A stretch of 63,767 bases of DNA, taken from NCBI GenBank assembly GCA_016790515.1, contig JAEUOY010000114.1:1-63767 (forward strand), written 5' to 3'. Each line of letters opens with the position of its first letter. Position 1 is the stretch's first letter. Below the pieces are notes generated by a model that was given only the letters and a program-made list of their open reading frames with translations, had not been told where the DNA came from and ran no database searches. The translations under genes and the position numbers were made by a program. This stretch comes from Burkholderiaceae bacterium (GTDB lineage Bacteria; Pseudomonadota; Gammaproteobacteria; Burkholderiales; Burkholderiaceae_C). Shown one piece after another: positions 44,633 through 53,012 of this stretch.

Positions 44633-45796
44633 ATGACCGATCGTTCCAAGCGCCTGCTGCTGAAGTGGGCCTCGCTGGCCGCCGTGTCCGGCGCCTCGCT
44701 GCTCGCCGGCTGCGGCAAGAAGGAAGAGGCCGCACCGGCGGCGCCCGCGGCATCGGCCGCCGCGGCGCCGGCCTCGGTGGCCGCGCCCGAGCCGCTGAAG
44801 ATCGGCTTCATCTACGTCGGCCCGGTCGGCGATGCCGGCTGGACCTTCGCGCACGACAACGGCCGCAAGCACATCGAGGCCAAGTTCGGCGACAAGATCA
44901 AGACCAGCTTCGTCGAGAAGGTGCCCGAGGGCCCCGACGCCGAGCGCGTGATCCGCGACCTGGTCGCGCAGGGCAACAAGCTGATCTTCGCGACCAGCTT
45001 CGGCTACGGCGACGCGATGGAGAAGGTCGCCAAGGACCACCCCGACGTCTTCTTCGAGCACGCCACCGGCTACAAGACGCTGCCCAACCTGCGCGTCTAC
45101 GAGGGCCGCTTCTACGAGGACGCCTACCTCGCCGGCATCGTCGCCGGCAAGATGACCAAGAGCAACACGCTGGGCTTCGTCGGCTCGTTCCCGATTCCCG
45201 AAGTGATGCGCAACCTCAACGCCTACCTGCTGGGCGCGCAGAGCGTGAACCCGAAGGCCAGGCTGAAGGTCGTGTGGGTGTCGAGCTGGTTCGACCCGCC
45301 GAAGGAGACCGAGGCCGCGACCACGCTGCTCAACGGCGGCGCCGACGTGCTGCTGCAGAACACCGACTCGTCGGCGGTGCTGCAGGCCGCCGAGAAGGCC
45401 GGCAAGTATGCCTTCGGCTGGGACAGCGACATGAGCGCCTACGCGCCCAAGGCGCACCTGGGATCGGCGGTGCTGAACTGGGGCGTCTACTACGAGAAGG
45501 CGGTCAACGACGTGCTCAACAAGACCTGGAAGACCGAAGACACCAAGTGGGGCACCAAGGAGGGCATGAACGACTTCGTCAAGATCAACGAGGTGGTGCC
45601 CGAGGACGTCAAGAAGCTGGTCGAGACCGCCAAGGCCGGCCTGAAGGACGGCAGCGTCGCGGTGTTCAAGGGCCCGCTGGTCGACAACACCGGCAAGGAG
45701 GTGCTGGCCAAGGACGTCGTCGCCGACGACGCCTGGAACAGCAAGGTCAACTTCTTCCTGAAGGGCGTCGAGGGCAAGCCCCCCGCGGGCAAGTGA
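44633..45796 (+). CDS. BMP-family ABC transporter substrate-binding lipoprotein (purine/nucleoside)
   Basis: The 387-residue protein has a lipoprotein signal with lipobox LLAGC and a Glu/Ala-rich spacer, then a Bmp/PnrA-type fold (LKIGFIYVGPVGDAGWTFAHDNGRKHIEAKFGD, FATSFGYGDAMEKVAKDHPDVFFEHATG, FGWDSDMSAYAPKAHLGSAVLNWG). PnrA-like proteins bind purine nucleosides; relatives next to guanine deaminase are thought to bind purine bases. An AGGAG site (44623-44627) precedes ATG 44633. The stop overlaps the GTG of the Rieske oxygenase gene (GTGA at 45793). Confidence 0.93.
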   Translation: MTDRSKRLLLKWASLAAVSGASLLAGCGKKEEAAPAAPAASAAAAPASVAAPEPLKIGFIYVGPVGDAGWTFAHDNGRKHIEAKFGDKIKTSFVEKVPEGPDAERVIRDLVAQGNKLIFATSFGYGDAMEKVAKDHPDVFFEHATGYKTLPNLRVYEGRFYEDAYLAGIVAGKMTKSNTLGFVGSFPIPEVMRNLNAYLLGAQSVNPKARLKVVWVSSWFDPPKETEAATTLLNGGADVLLQNTDSSAVLQAAEKAGKYAFGWDSDMSAYAPKAHLGSAVLNWGVYYEKAVNDVLNKTWKTEDTKWGTKEGMNDFVKINEVVPEDVKKLVETAKAGLKDGSVAVFKGPLVDNTGKEVLAKDVVADDAWNSKVNFFLKGVEGKPPAGK

Positions 45797-46800
45797 GCCC
45801 GGCGCCGGCGATGGTCGAGCAGCGCTGCTGGCACCCGGTGGCGCTGGCGGCCGAGGTCGGCGCGGCGCCGATGGCGGCGCGGCTGCTCGGCGAACCGCTG
45901 GTGCTGTGGCGCGACGCCGGCGGTGCCGTGCAGGCCTGGGCCGACCGCTGCCCGCACCGCGGCGCGCAGCTGTCGATGGGCTGTGTTCGAGGCGGCCAGC
46001 TCGAATGCCGCTACCACGGCTGGCGTTTCGACCCCGGCGGCCAGGCGGCGGTGGTGCCGGCGCTGCCCGGCTTCGTGCCGCCGGCCACCCATCGCGCGAC
46101 GGTCTTCGCGGCCGTCGAACACTGCGGCCTGGTCTGGGTGCGGCTGGCGGCCGACGGCGAGGCCGCGCCGCCGGCCTTCGTCGCCGAGCACGAGCCGCGG
46201 CTGCGGAAAGTCAACTGCGGCCCCTACGACGTCGCCGCCAGCGCGCCGCGCATCGTCGAGAACTTCCTCGACATGGCGCATTTCGGCTTCGTGCACGAGG
46301 GCTGGCTCGGCGACCGCGACCACACCGCGCTGGCCGACTACCGCATCGCCACGACGCCGACCGGCTTCGTCGCCAGCGGCTGCCAGGCCTGGCAGCCGAA
46401 GTCCAGCGTGCACGCGCAGGGCGGTGCCGACGTCGAATACAGCTACGAGGTCAACGCGCCGTACACGGCCATCCTCACCAAGGTGCCCGACGCCGCCAGC
46501 GTTGCGGTGGCCGACTTCCGCGAGTCGATCGCGCTGTTCATCGCCCCGCTGACCCCGGAATCGAGCCGGGTCTGGTTCCGGCTGGCGATGAACGACTTCG
46601 AGTCGCCCGACGAGCGGCTGCAGGCCTTCCAGCACACGATCTTCACGCAGGACCAGCCGGTGCTCGAATCGCAGCGCCCGAAGTGCCTGCCGATCAGCGA
46701 CACCGCGCCGGTGCGCGAGCTGCACTGCGCCGCCGACCGCAGCGCCGCGGCCTACCGGCGCTACCTGCGCGAGCGCGGCGTCACCTACGGCACCTGTTGA
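45793..46800 (+). CDS. Rieske non-haem iron oxygenase, candidate purine-active enzyme
   Basis: The 335-residue protein has a Rieske [2Fe-2S] site CPHRG...CRYHGW (Cys53, His55, Cys72, His75). The catalytic domain has the mononuclear-iron motif NFLDMAHFGFVH (bridging Asp160, ligands His163 and His168). The CWHPVAL start and the QDQPVLESQRPK ending resemble the group containing the methylxanthine N-demethylases NdmA/NdmB and vanillate/phenylpropionate-type oxygenases. A GTG start overlaps the binding-protein stop (GTGA); ATG 45811 is an alternative. No reductase gene is nearby. Position in the purine operon suggests hydroxylation or N-demethylation of a purine; this is inference. The 3' end overlaps the convergent GGDEF-EAL gene by 16 nt. 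Confidence 0.88.
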   Translation: MSPAPAMVEQRCWHPVALAAEVGAAPMAARLLGEPLVLWRDAGGAVQAWADRCPHRGAQLSMGCVRGGQLECRYHGWRFDPGGQAAVVPALPGFVPPATHRATVFAAVEHCGLVWVRLAADGEAAPPAFVAEHEPRLRKVNCGPYDVAASAPRIVENFLDMAHFGFVHEGWLGDRDHTALADYRIATTPTGFVASGCQAWQPKSSVHAQGGADVEYSYEVNAPYTAILTKVPDAASVAVADFRESIALFIAPLTPESSRVWFRLAMNDFESPDERLQAFQHTIFTQDQPVLESQRPKCLPISDTAPVRELHCAADRSAAAYRRYLRERGVTYGTC

Positions 46801-49313
46801 CCGGGCTCGGTCACGCTCGCATCGAACAGCGAGGGCACCTGCTCGGCGCGCAGCGGCCGCGACAGCAGGTAGCCCTGGCCGACCGGCACGCCCATGGCCT
46901 TCAGCGTGGCCAGTTGCGCCACCGTCTCGATGCCCTCGGCGATGACCTTCTTGCCCAGCGAGCGGCCGAGCTCGAGCACCGCGCGCACGATCTCGACGTT
47001 CTGCGGCTGCTCGCTCATGCCCATCACGAACGAGCGGTCGATCTTCAGGCTGTCGATCGGCAGGGTGCTCAGGTAGGCCAGCGACGAATAGCCGGTGCCG
47101 AAATCGTCGATGCTGAACTTCACGCCCAGCTTGCGCAGCGCGTTCAGCGCGTTCAGCGCCGTCTGCAGCTTGCCCATCAGCGTGGTCTCGGTGATCTCCA
47201 GCGTCAGGCAGCGCGGTCGCAGGCCGTGGCGCAGCAGCACCTCGCGCACCAACGGCACCAGCGCCGGGTTCGCCAGGTCGCGGCCGGAGATGTTGACATG
47301 CATGTCCAGTGCCGCACCCCGCGGATGGCAGGCCTGCCACTGCGCCAGCTGGCCTGCGGCCTGGTCGATCACCCAGGCCGTCAGCGCCTCGATATGGCCG
47401 CTCTCCTCGGCCAGCCCGATGAAGACCGCCGGACTGATCGGCCCGCGCTCGGGGTGCACCCAGCGCGCCAGCGCCTCGAAGCCGCTGAGCTGGTACGGCT
47501 CGAGCTCGAACAGCGGCTGGTAGACCAGGGTCAGCTGGCCCTCGCCGATCGCATGCCGCAGGTCGCTCTCCAGCCGCAGCTTGTCGGCGATGCGCTCGTG
47601 CATGCTCTGGTCGAACAGCCTGACGCGGTGCCGGCCATCGGCCTTGGCCGCGTACATCGCCAGGTCGGCGTCGCGCAGCACCTCGTCAGCGCTGCGGTAG
47701 CCCAGGTCGCTCAAGGTGATGCCGATGCTCGCGCCGGGCTGCACCTCGGTGCCGTCGATCATCAGCGGCGTGGCCAGCGTCTCCAGCAGCCGCTGCGCCA
47801 GCGCCATCGCATCCTCCGGCGCATGCACCTGTTCGAGCAGCACCGCGAATTCGTCGCCGCCCAGCCGCGCCACCAGGTCGCCCGGCCGCACGCTGGCCGC
47901 CAGCCGCCGCGCCACTTCCTGCAGCAGTTCGTTGCCGGCCAGGTGGCCCAGGCTGTCGTTGATCACCTTGAAGCGGTCGAGGTCGAGGAACATCACCGCG
48001 AAGCGCTCGCCCGGGTCGGTGCGGCTGTGCTCCACGGCCACGTCCAGCCGCTCGACGAAGCAATTGCGGTTGGCCAGGTCGGTCAGGCTGTCGTGGTGCG
48101 CGGTGTGGTGCAGCCGGTCCTCGGCCAGCCGGCGCGAGGTGATGTCGTGCAGCTGGTAGATCAACCCGCTCAGGTTGTTGTCGGGATCGATGAAGCGGCC
48201 GCAGTGCAGCGACACCCAGATCTCGGCACCGCCGTGCTGGCGGCAGCGCAGTTCCATCGAGATCGCCTCGCCGTTGCGGCTGGCCGCCGATTCCCTGCGG
48301 CGGCGAAACAGCGCGGCATCGCCCGGGTGCAGCAGCTCGCTGAACGGCTGCAGCAGCAGCTCGGCCTCGCTGCGGCCCAGCAGCGTGCACAGCGCCTGGT
48401 TGACCTGCAGCACCACGCCGTCGGGCCGCACGATGGCCATGCCGATCGCGGCGTGCGTGAAGGCGGCGGTGAAGCGCTGCTGGCTGGCGATCGCCTCGCG
48501 TTCGGCCTCGGCGATGCGCGCTTCCTGGGCCTGGCGATCGGCCTCGTGGCGATGCAGCGAGACGCGGATCAGCGCCACCACCGCGGCGGCCACGGCGGCG
48601 GCGACGACGATGACCGACGCCCCGAACTGCCGTGCGTTCATCACCAGCACCCCGGCCACGGCGGCCGACATCAGGTAGATCGCGGCCAGCCAGCTGTAGT
48701 TCTGCGACCAGTCGAGCAGCGACAGGCGCTGCCCGTTCTTGGCCGCCACCACTGCCAGCAGCGGCAGCGTGGAGCCGGCGAAGTAGGGCAGCGACATCGC
48801 GCACAGCGCGGCCAGCATCGCGGTCGCCGCCGGCCAGCCGGCGGCCAGCAGCGCGTGGTGCAGCGCCTCGTAGCCCAGGCCGCACAGCGCCGTCGTCGCC
48901 GCCGCAGCCGCTGGCGTGCTGACCCGGCTGGTCAGGCGCTTGCTGCTGCGCCAGGCGCCGACCAGGCCTTCGGCGCCGGCGGCCAGCGCGGCTGCGGGCG
49001 CGCCGTGCAGCGCCAGCAGCGCGAAGACGAAGACGTCGCCGACGCCGATCGAGTACTTGGTGCGCGGGATGTGCACCGGGAACAGCGCCGCCCCGGCGAC
49101 AAAGGCCAGCCCCAGCTGGACCTGGCCCAGCGCGACCCAGGACAGGCTGCCCAGCTGCACCGCGGCCCACAGCGCGGCCAGCACGCCTGCGGCGGCCAGT
49201 GCCAGCCAGCGCCGCGTGGCGGCCGCGTTGTAGTCGAACAGGTGCCGCCGCGCGAAGCGTGCCCAGGGGCCTGCGGGCGCCTCGGCGGTGGCGTCTGCGC
49301 GGCGGGAGCTCAT
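46785..49313 (-). CDS. Membrane-bound PAS-GGDEF-EAL c-di-GMP protein
   Basis: The 842-residue protein has an N-terminal membrane region (residues ~35-260, about eight hydrophobic segments) and a PAS domain (~275-395, ending YQLHDITSRRLAEDRL). The GGDEF domain has an intact LGGDEFAVLLE and LDLDRFKVINDSLGH; the EAL domain has FEALARWVHPERG, MHVNISGRDL, LEITETTLM, IDDFGTGYSSLAYL and the late AEGIET. Both catalytic motifs look active, so it may make or break c-di-GMP in response to an unknown signal. It appears monocistronic. Confidence 0.94.
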   Translation of the reverse strand: MSSRRADATAEAPAGPWARFARRHLFDYNAAATRRWLALAAAGVLAALWAAVQLGSLSWVALGQVQLGLAFVAGAALFPVHIPRTKYSIGVGDVFVFALLALHGAPAAALAAGAEGLVGAWRSSKRLTSRVSTPAAAAATTALCGLGYEALHHALLAAGWPAATAMLAALCAMSLPYFAGSTLPLLAVVAAKNGQRLSLLDWSQNYSWLAAIYLMSAAVAGVLVMNARQFGASVIVVAAAVAAAVVALIRVSLHRHEADRQAQEARIAEAEREAIASQQRFTAAFTHAAIGMAIVRPDGVVLQVNQALCTLLGRSEAELLLQPFSELLHPGDAALFRRRRESAASRNGEAISMELRCRQHGGAEIWVSLHCGRFIDPDNNLSGLIYQLHDITSRRLAEDRLHHTAHHDSLTDLANRNCFVERLDVAVEHSRTDPGERFAVMFLDLDRFKVINDSLGHLAGNELLQEVARRLAASVRPGDLVARLGGDEFAVLLEQVHAPEDAMALAQRLLETLATPLMIDGTEVQPGASIGITLSDLGYRSADEVLRDADLAMYAAKADGRHRVRLFDQSMHERIADKLRLESDLRHAIGEGQLTLVYQPLFELEPYQLSGFEALARWVHPERGPISPAVFIGLAEESGHIEALTAWVIDQAAGQLAQWQACHPRGAALDMHVNISGRDLANPALVPLVREVLLRHGLRPRCLTLEITETTLMGKLQTALNALNALRKLGVKFSIDDFGTGYSSLAYLSTLPIDSLKIDRSFVMGMSEQPQNVEIVRAVLELGRSLGKKVIAEGIETVAQLATLKAMGVPVGQGYLLSRPLRAEQVPSLFDASVTEPGQQVP

Positions 49314-49365
49314 CCGTGGGATATCGACCGCGGCGCGGCCGACCTGAGCCCGATCGGCCCGCCGG

Positions 49366-51687
49366 TCAGCGCTCGCCGAGCAGGCTGCCGCCGCCGGCCG
49401 CCCGGCCCCGGTCGGCCACCGATTCGCCCAGGATGAAGCCTTCGCCGAGGATGAAACCCTCGCCCAGGATGAAGCCTTCGCCGAGGATGAAGCCGCTGCC
49501 CAGCGTCAGGCCCTCCGCGAGGATGAAGCCCTCGCCGAGGATGAAGCCATCGCTGAGGATGAAGCCGCTGCCCAGCAGCCGCTGCTGCGCCACCGTCAGG
49601 CCCTCGGCCAGGATGAAGCCCTCGCCGAGGATGAAGCCGTCGCTCATCACCCGGCCGCCGCCGGCCGCCGCGCGGCTCGACACGGTGGCGGTGGGCGTGA
49701 ACAGCCCGCTGGCCTGCGGCGCCGAATTGGGGCCGGCCAGGCCGTCGAGCAGCAGCACCTGCGGCGTCAACAGCGTCTGCGCGGCGGCGTTGGTCTCGAC
49801 CACCGACTCGACCACCGTGTTGGTCAGGATCGCCCGGCCCGCGCTGCGGTACTGCACCGTGTTGCGCAGCGCCACCTGGCGAACCCAGGTCAGGCCCGGG
49901 TCGTAGATCGGCTGGAAACTGGTGAACAGCGCGTCGCCGCTGACCAGGTGGCCGCCACCGGCGTAGACGATGCGGCCCCAGTGGAAGGCCTGGCCGTTGA
50001 GCGTCGACCAGGGCGCCGGCAGCAGCTTGCCGGGCGCCAGCAGCGGGTCGCCGGCCTTGATCCAGCCGGCGGCCAGCGCCCAGCGGATATCCTTGCGCAG
50101 CGCCTTGGCCAGCCGTACCGCGCCCTCGACGTTCAACTGCCCCGCGCCCTGCTGCAGCAGGTTGGCGTCGGCCAGCGGCTGAGCGGTGTACTGCAGGATC
50201 GCCTTGACCAGCGGCGGCGTCAGCCCCGGGTTGACCTGCAGCAGAATCGCCGCGGCGCCGGCCACCGCCGGGGCCGAGACCGAGGTGCCGCTGAGCTGCA
50301 TCAGCGCCTGGCCCGGTGCCTGCGCCGCGCCCATGTCGCGGGCGTCCTGCATCAGCGACGGGTAGAGCGTGGCGAGCAGGTTGCCGGTGGGTGCTGCCTC
50401 GCCGGCCTGCGCCGCCGCCGCGCCGAGCAGCCGGTTGCCCGGGGCCACCAGGTCGGGCTTGAGCAGGTTGTCGGTCCAGCGGCTGCCGGCCGCGCCGTTC
50501 GGCGGCAGCAGGCTGCCGCGGGTCGGCCCGCGCGAGCTGAAGCCGGCCAGCAGGTCGTCGCTGCGCAGCGCGGAGGCCCTGGAATTGACCGCGCCGACGG
50601 TGATCACCGACGGCTCGTGGCCCGGCGAGCCGATCGCGCCGTAGACCTCGACGCCGGCCTCGTTCTTGCCGGCGTTGCCGGCTGCAGCCACCACCACCAG
50701 GCCCGAGGCCACCGCGCTGCGCGCGGCACGGGCCAGCGGATCGACCAGGAACGAATCGGTCGAGTTGGCCGCCAGGCTCAGGTTCATCACCCGGATGTTG
50801 CAGGCGCGGGCGCGCTGCACTACCCAGTCGATGCCGGCCAGCAGGTCGGTGGTGTCGCCCACGCCGCGCTCGTCGAGCACCCGCACGTCGTAGAGCAGCG
50901 CCCCCGGCGCGACACCGGAGCTGTCGGGCAGCTGGTAGGCGCCGGCACCGGCGGCGATCGACGCCACATGGGTGCCATGGCCATAGGGGTCGGGCAGCTT
51001 GGCGTCGGGGGCCTTGGCGCAGACCAGCTTGTCGCCGACGCGGATCTGCGCGGCGGCCTTCTCGCTGTTGTCCTTGCCGCGGCTCCAGCCGTCGCCGTTG
51101 ATCGTCTTGCTCAGCGCGACGATGTCGACCGCCTGCACCACGCGCGAGCGGCCCGCCGGGCCCTGCAGGCTGCGATGGCGCCAGTCGATGCCCGAGTCGA
51201 GGACGGCGATGCCCACGCCGCTGCCGTCGGCGGCGGCGTAGCCGCCCAGCGGCGGCACCGCCGAGCTGCCGGTGGCGTCGGCCAGCAGGCTGCCCGAGCG
51301 CGAGATGGCCCGGTTCGGCGCGATCGCCAGCACGTCGGCGCGGCCGGCCAGCGCATCCAGCGCGGCCACCGGCACCAGCGCGGCCATCGCCCGCACCGAC
51401 AGGCCGACGTAGTAGACCGAGCCACCCTGCGCGAGGATGGCCTGGCGCAGCGAGGCCAGCGAGGGGTCGGTGCTCGAGGCGACGATCAGCACCTTGGCAT
51501 ACAGCTGACTGCCGACCTTCCTGGCCCAGGTGACGCTGGGCTTGGCGCTGCTGCCCATCAGCGCCGCGAGCTCGCTCGAAACCTTCGGGTGCGTGGCCTG
51601 GGCCGCGCCGGGGCCGGCGGCAGCCAGCGCGGCCACGCAGGCGGCCATCGAGATCAGGTGCTTCAGCTTCATTCGGCTGTTCGTCAT
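49366..51687 (-). CDS. S8 (subtilisin-like) serine peptidase with C-terminal GFIL hexapeptide repeats
   Basis: The 773-residue exported protease has a signal peptide (to GPGAAQ) and a short propeptide-like region. The catalytic domain has Asp164 (VLDSGID), His237 (YGHGTHVA), Asn338 (AAGN) and Ser469 (SGTSVSAP), with the peptidase insert DPYGHG. A ~150-residue linker follows, then a C-terminal array of nine GFIL[GAS][ED]-type hexapeptides at about residues 680-755 and a short tail LLGER. It is likely secreted or surface-held. ATG 51687 gives the signal peptide; a longer frame upstream does not resemble a leader. It is divergent from the adenine deaminase gene. Confidence 0.92.
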   Translation of the reverse strand: MTNSRMKLKHLISMAACVAALAAAGPGAAQATHPKVSSELAALMGSSAKPSVTWARKVGSQLYAKVLIVASSTDPSLASLRQAILAQGGSVYYVGLSVRAMAALVPVAALDALAGRADVLAIAPNRAISRSGSLLADATGSSAVPPLGGYAAADGSGVGIAVLDSGIDWRHRSLQGPAGRSRVVQAVDIVALSKTINGDGWSRGKDNSEKAAAQIRVGDKLVCAKAPDAKLPDPYGHGTHVASIAAGAGAYQLPDSSGVAPGALLYDVRVLDERGVGDTTDLLAGIDWVVQRARACNIRVMNLSLAANSTDSFLVDPLARAARSAVASGLVVVAAAGNAGKNEAGVEVYGAIGSPGHEPSVITVGAVNSRASALRSDDLLAGFSSRGPTRGSLLPPNGAAGSRWTDNLLKPDLVAPGNRLLGAAAAQAGEAAPTGNLLATLYPSLMQDARDMGAAQAPGQALMQLSGTSVSAPAVAGAAAILLQVNPGLTPPLVKAILQYTAQPLADANLLQQGAGQLNVEGAVRLAKALRKDIRWALAAGWIKAGDPLLAPGKLLPAPWSTLNGQAFHWGRIVYAGGGHLVSGDALFTSFQPIYDPGLTWVRQVALRNTVQYRSAGRAILTNTVVESVVETNAAAQTLLTPQVLLLDGLAGPNSAPQASGLFTPTATVSSRAAAGGGRVMSDGFILGEGFILAEGLTVAQQRLLGSGFILSDGFILGEGFILAEGLTLGSGFILGEGFILGEGFILGEGFILGESVADRGRAAGGGSLLGER
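49424..49647 (-). repeat. Hexapeptide-coding DNA repeats in the subtilase tail
   Basis: Eighteen-bp units coding GFIL plus a Gly/Ala/Ser and an acidic residue recur nine times in three groups of two, three and four copies, separated by LTVAQQRLLGS- and LTLGS-type spacers. The plus strand shows runs of GAGGATGAAGCC and CAGGATGAAGCC. The units stay in frame, so slippage would change protein length without a frameshift. Confidence 0.85.
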
Positions 51688-51890
51688 GAGGGGTCTCGGG
51701 GTTGATGAGCGGCGAACGGCGACATCCGGTACAGCCAGGGCCGGACGCACTTCGCCCGTCAGTGACATCGTCGGCGCCGGCGGTTTCTTGAGCGCCATTC
51801 GGACCGGGAGGGGTCCGAAGCGGTACTAGTTGGCAGAATCCTTGCGAGTTGCCGGCCTCCCGGCCTTCAGCCGCCCCCCAGGAGCCCCCG

Positions 51891-52949
51891 ATGACCGCTG
51901 CCTTGCCCCCGATGCCCCGCCACCTGCCGCCCGACCGACTCGCGTCACTGCTGCGCAGCGCGCCCAAGTCCGAGCTGCACATCCACATCGAAGGCTCGCT
52001 CGAGCCCGAGCTGATCTTCCGGCTGGCGCAGCGCAACGGCGTCGCGCTGGCCTACCCCAGCGTCGAGGCGCTGCGCGCGGCCTATGCCTTCGCCGACCTG
52101 CAGAGCTTCCTCGACATCTACTACGCCGGCGCCAGCGTGCTGATCGAGGAGCAGGACTTCTTCGACATGGCCTGGGCCTACTTCGAGCGCGCCGCCGCCG
52201 ACCAGGTCGTGCATGCCGAGCTGTTCTTCGACCCGCAGACCCACACCGCGCGCGGCATCGACATCGGCGTCGTGATCGGCGGCCTGCACCGGGCCTGCGA
52301 GCAGGCGCGCTCGGCGCTGGGCATCGACGCCAGCCTGATCCTGTGTTTCCTGCGCCACCTGAGCGAGGACGAGGCGCTGGCCACGCTGCAGGCCGCGCTG
52401 CCCTACCGCACGATGTTCATCGGCGTCGGTCTGGACAGCAGCGAGCGCGGCCATCCGCCGCAGAAGTTCGCCCGCGTCTTTGCCGAGGCCGGTGCGCTGG
52501 GGCTGCATCGCGTCGCCCATGCCGGCGAGGAGGGGCCGCCGGCCTACATCGAAGGCGCGCTCGACGTGCTGCAGGTCGAGCGCATCGATCACGGCGTGCG
52601 CTGCGTCGAGAACCCGGCGCTGGTCGCGCGGCTGGCTGCCTCGCGCATGCCGCTGACGGTGTGCCCGCTGTCGAACGTCAAGCTCCGCGTGTTCGCCACG
52701 CTGGCCGAGCACAACCTGCCCGCGCTGCTGGCGGCCGGCCTGTGCGCCACCGTCAACAGCGACGACCCGGCCTACTTCGGCGGCTACCTGAACGACAACC
52801 TCGTCGCCAGCTTTGCCGCGCTGCCGCAGCTGGGCGTGGCCGAGGCGTACCGGCTGCTGCGCAACGGCTTCGAGGCCAGCTTCGCGCCGGACGCCGACAA
52901 GGCCGGCTGGATCGCCCGCCTGGATGCGGCGTTCGCCGCGGCCGCCTGA
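51891..52949 (+). CDS. Adenine deaminase (adenosine-deaminase-fold type)
   Basis: The 352-residue protein of the Add superfamily has the metal ligands of ELHIHIEGSLEPE (residues ~28-34), HAGEEGPPAYIEGALDVLQVERIDHGVRCVE and VNSDDPAYFGGY. The HAGEEGPP-type segment and the PLSNVKLRVF ending are those of the bacterial subgroup that includes P. aeruginosa PA0148, characterised as an adenine rather than adenosine deaminase. It yields hypoxanthine for XDH. AGGAG (51880-51884) precedes ATG 51891. It is divergent from the subtilase gene, 203 bp apart. Confidence 0.9.
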   Translation: MTAALPPMPRHLPPDRLASLLRSAPKSELHIHIEGSLEPELIFRLAQRNGVALAYPSVEALRAAYAFADLQSFLDIYYAGASVLIEEQDFFDMAWAYFERAAADQVVHAELFFDPQTHTARGIDIGVVIGGLHRACEQARSALGIDASLILCFLRHLSEDEALATLQAALPYRTMFIGVGLDSSERGHPPQKFARVFAEAGALGLHRVAHAGEEGPPAYIEGALDVLQVERIDHGVRCVENPALVARLAASRMPLTVCPLSNVKLRVFATLAEHNLPALLAAGLCATVNSDDPAYFGGYLNDNLVASFAALPQLGVAEAYRLLRNGFEASFAPDADKAGWIARLDAAFAAAA

Positions 52950-53012
52950 AGCTTGCAGGCGCGGCCGCCGGGCGCTTGCGGTGCCGCCGCGGCTGCGCAC
53001 AATCGGGCCCCG

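Noticed and set aside
49424-49647. Possible CRISPR-like array of short direct repeats.
   Set aside because: The repeats are 18-bp in-frame units coding GFIL hexapeptides inside the subtilase gene, without unique spacers of constant length.
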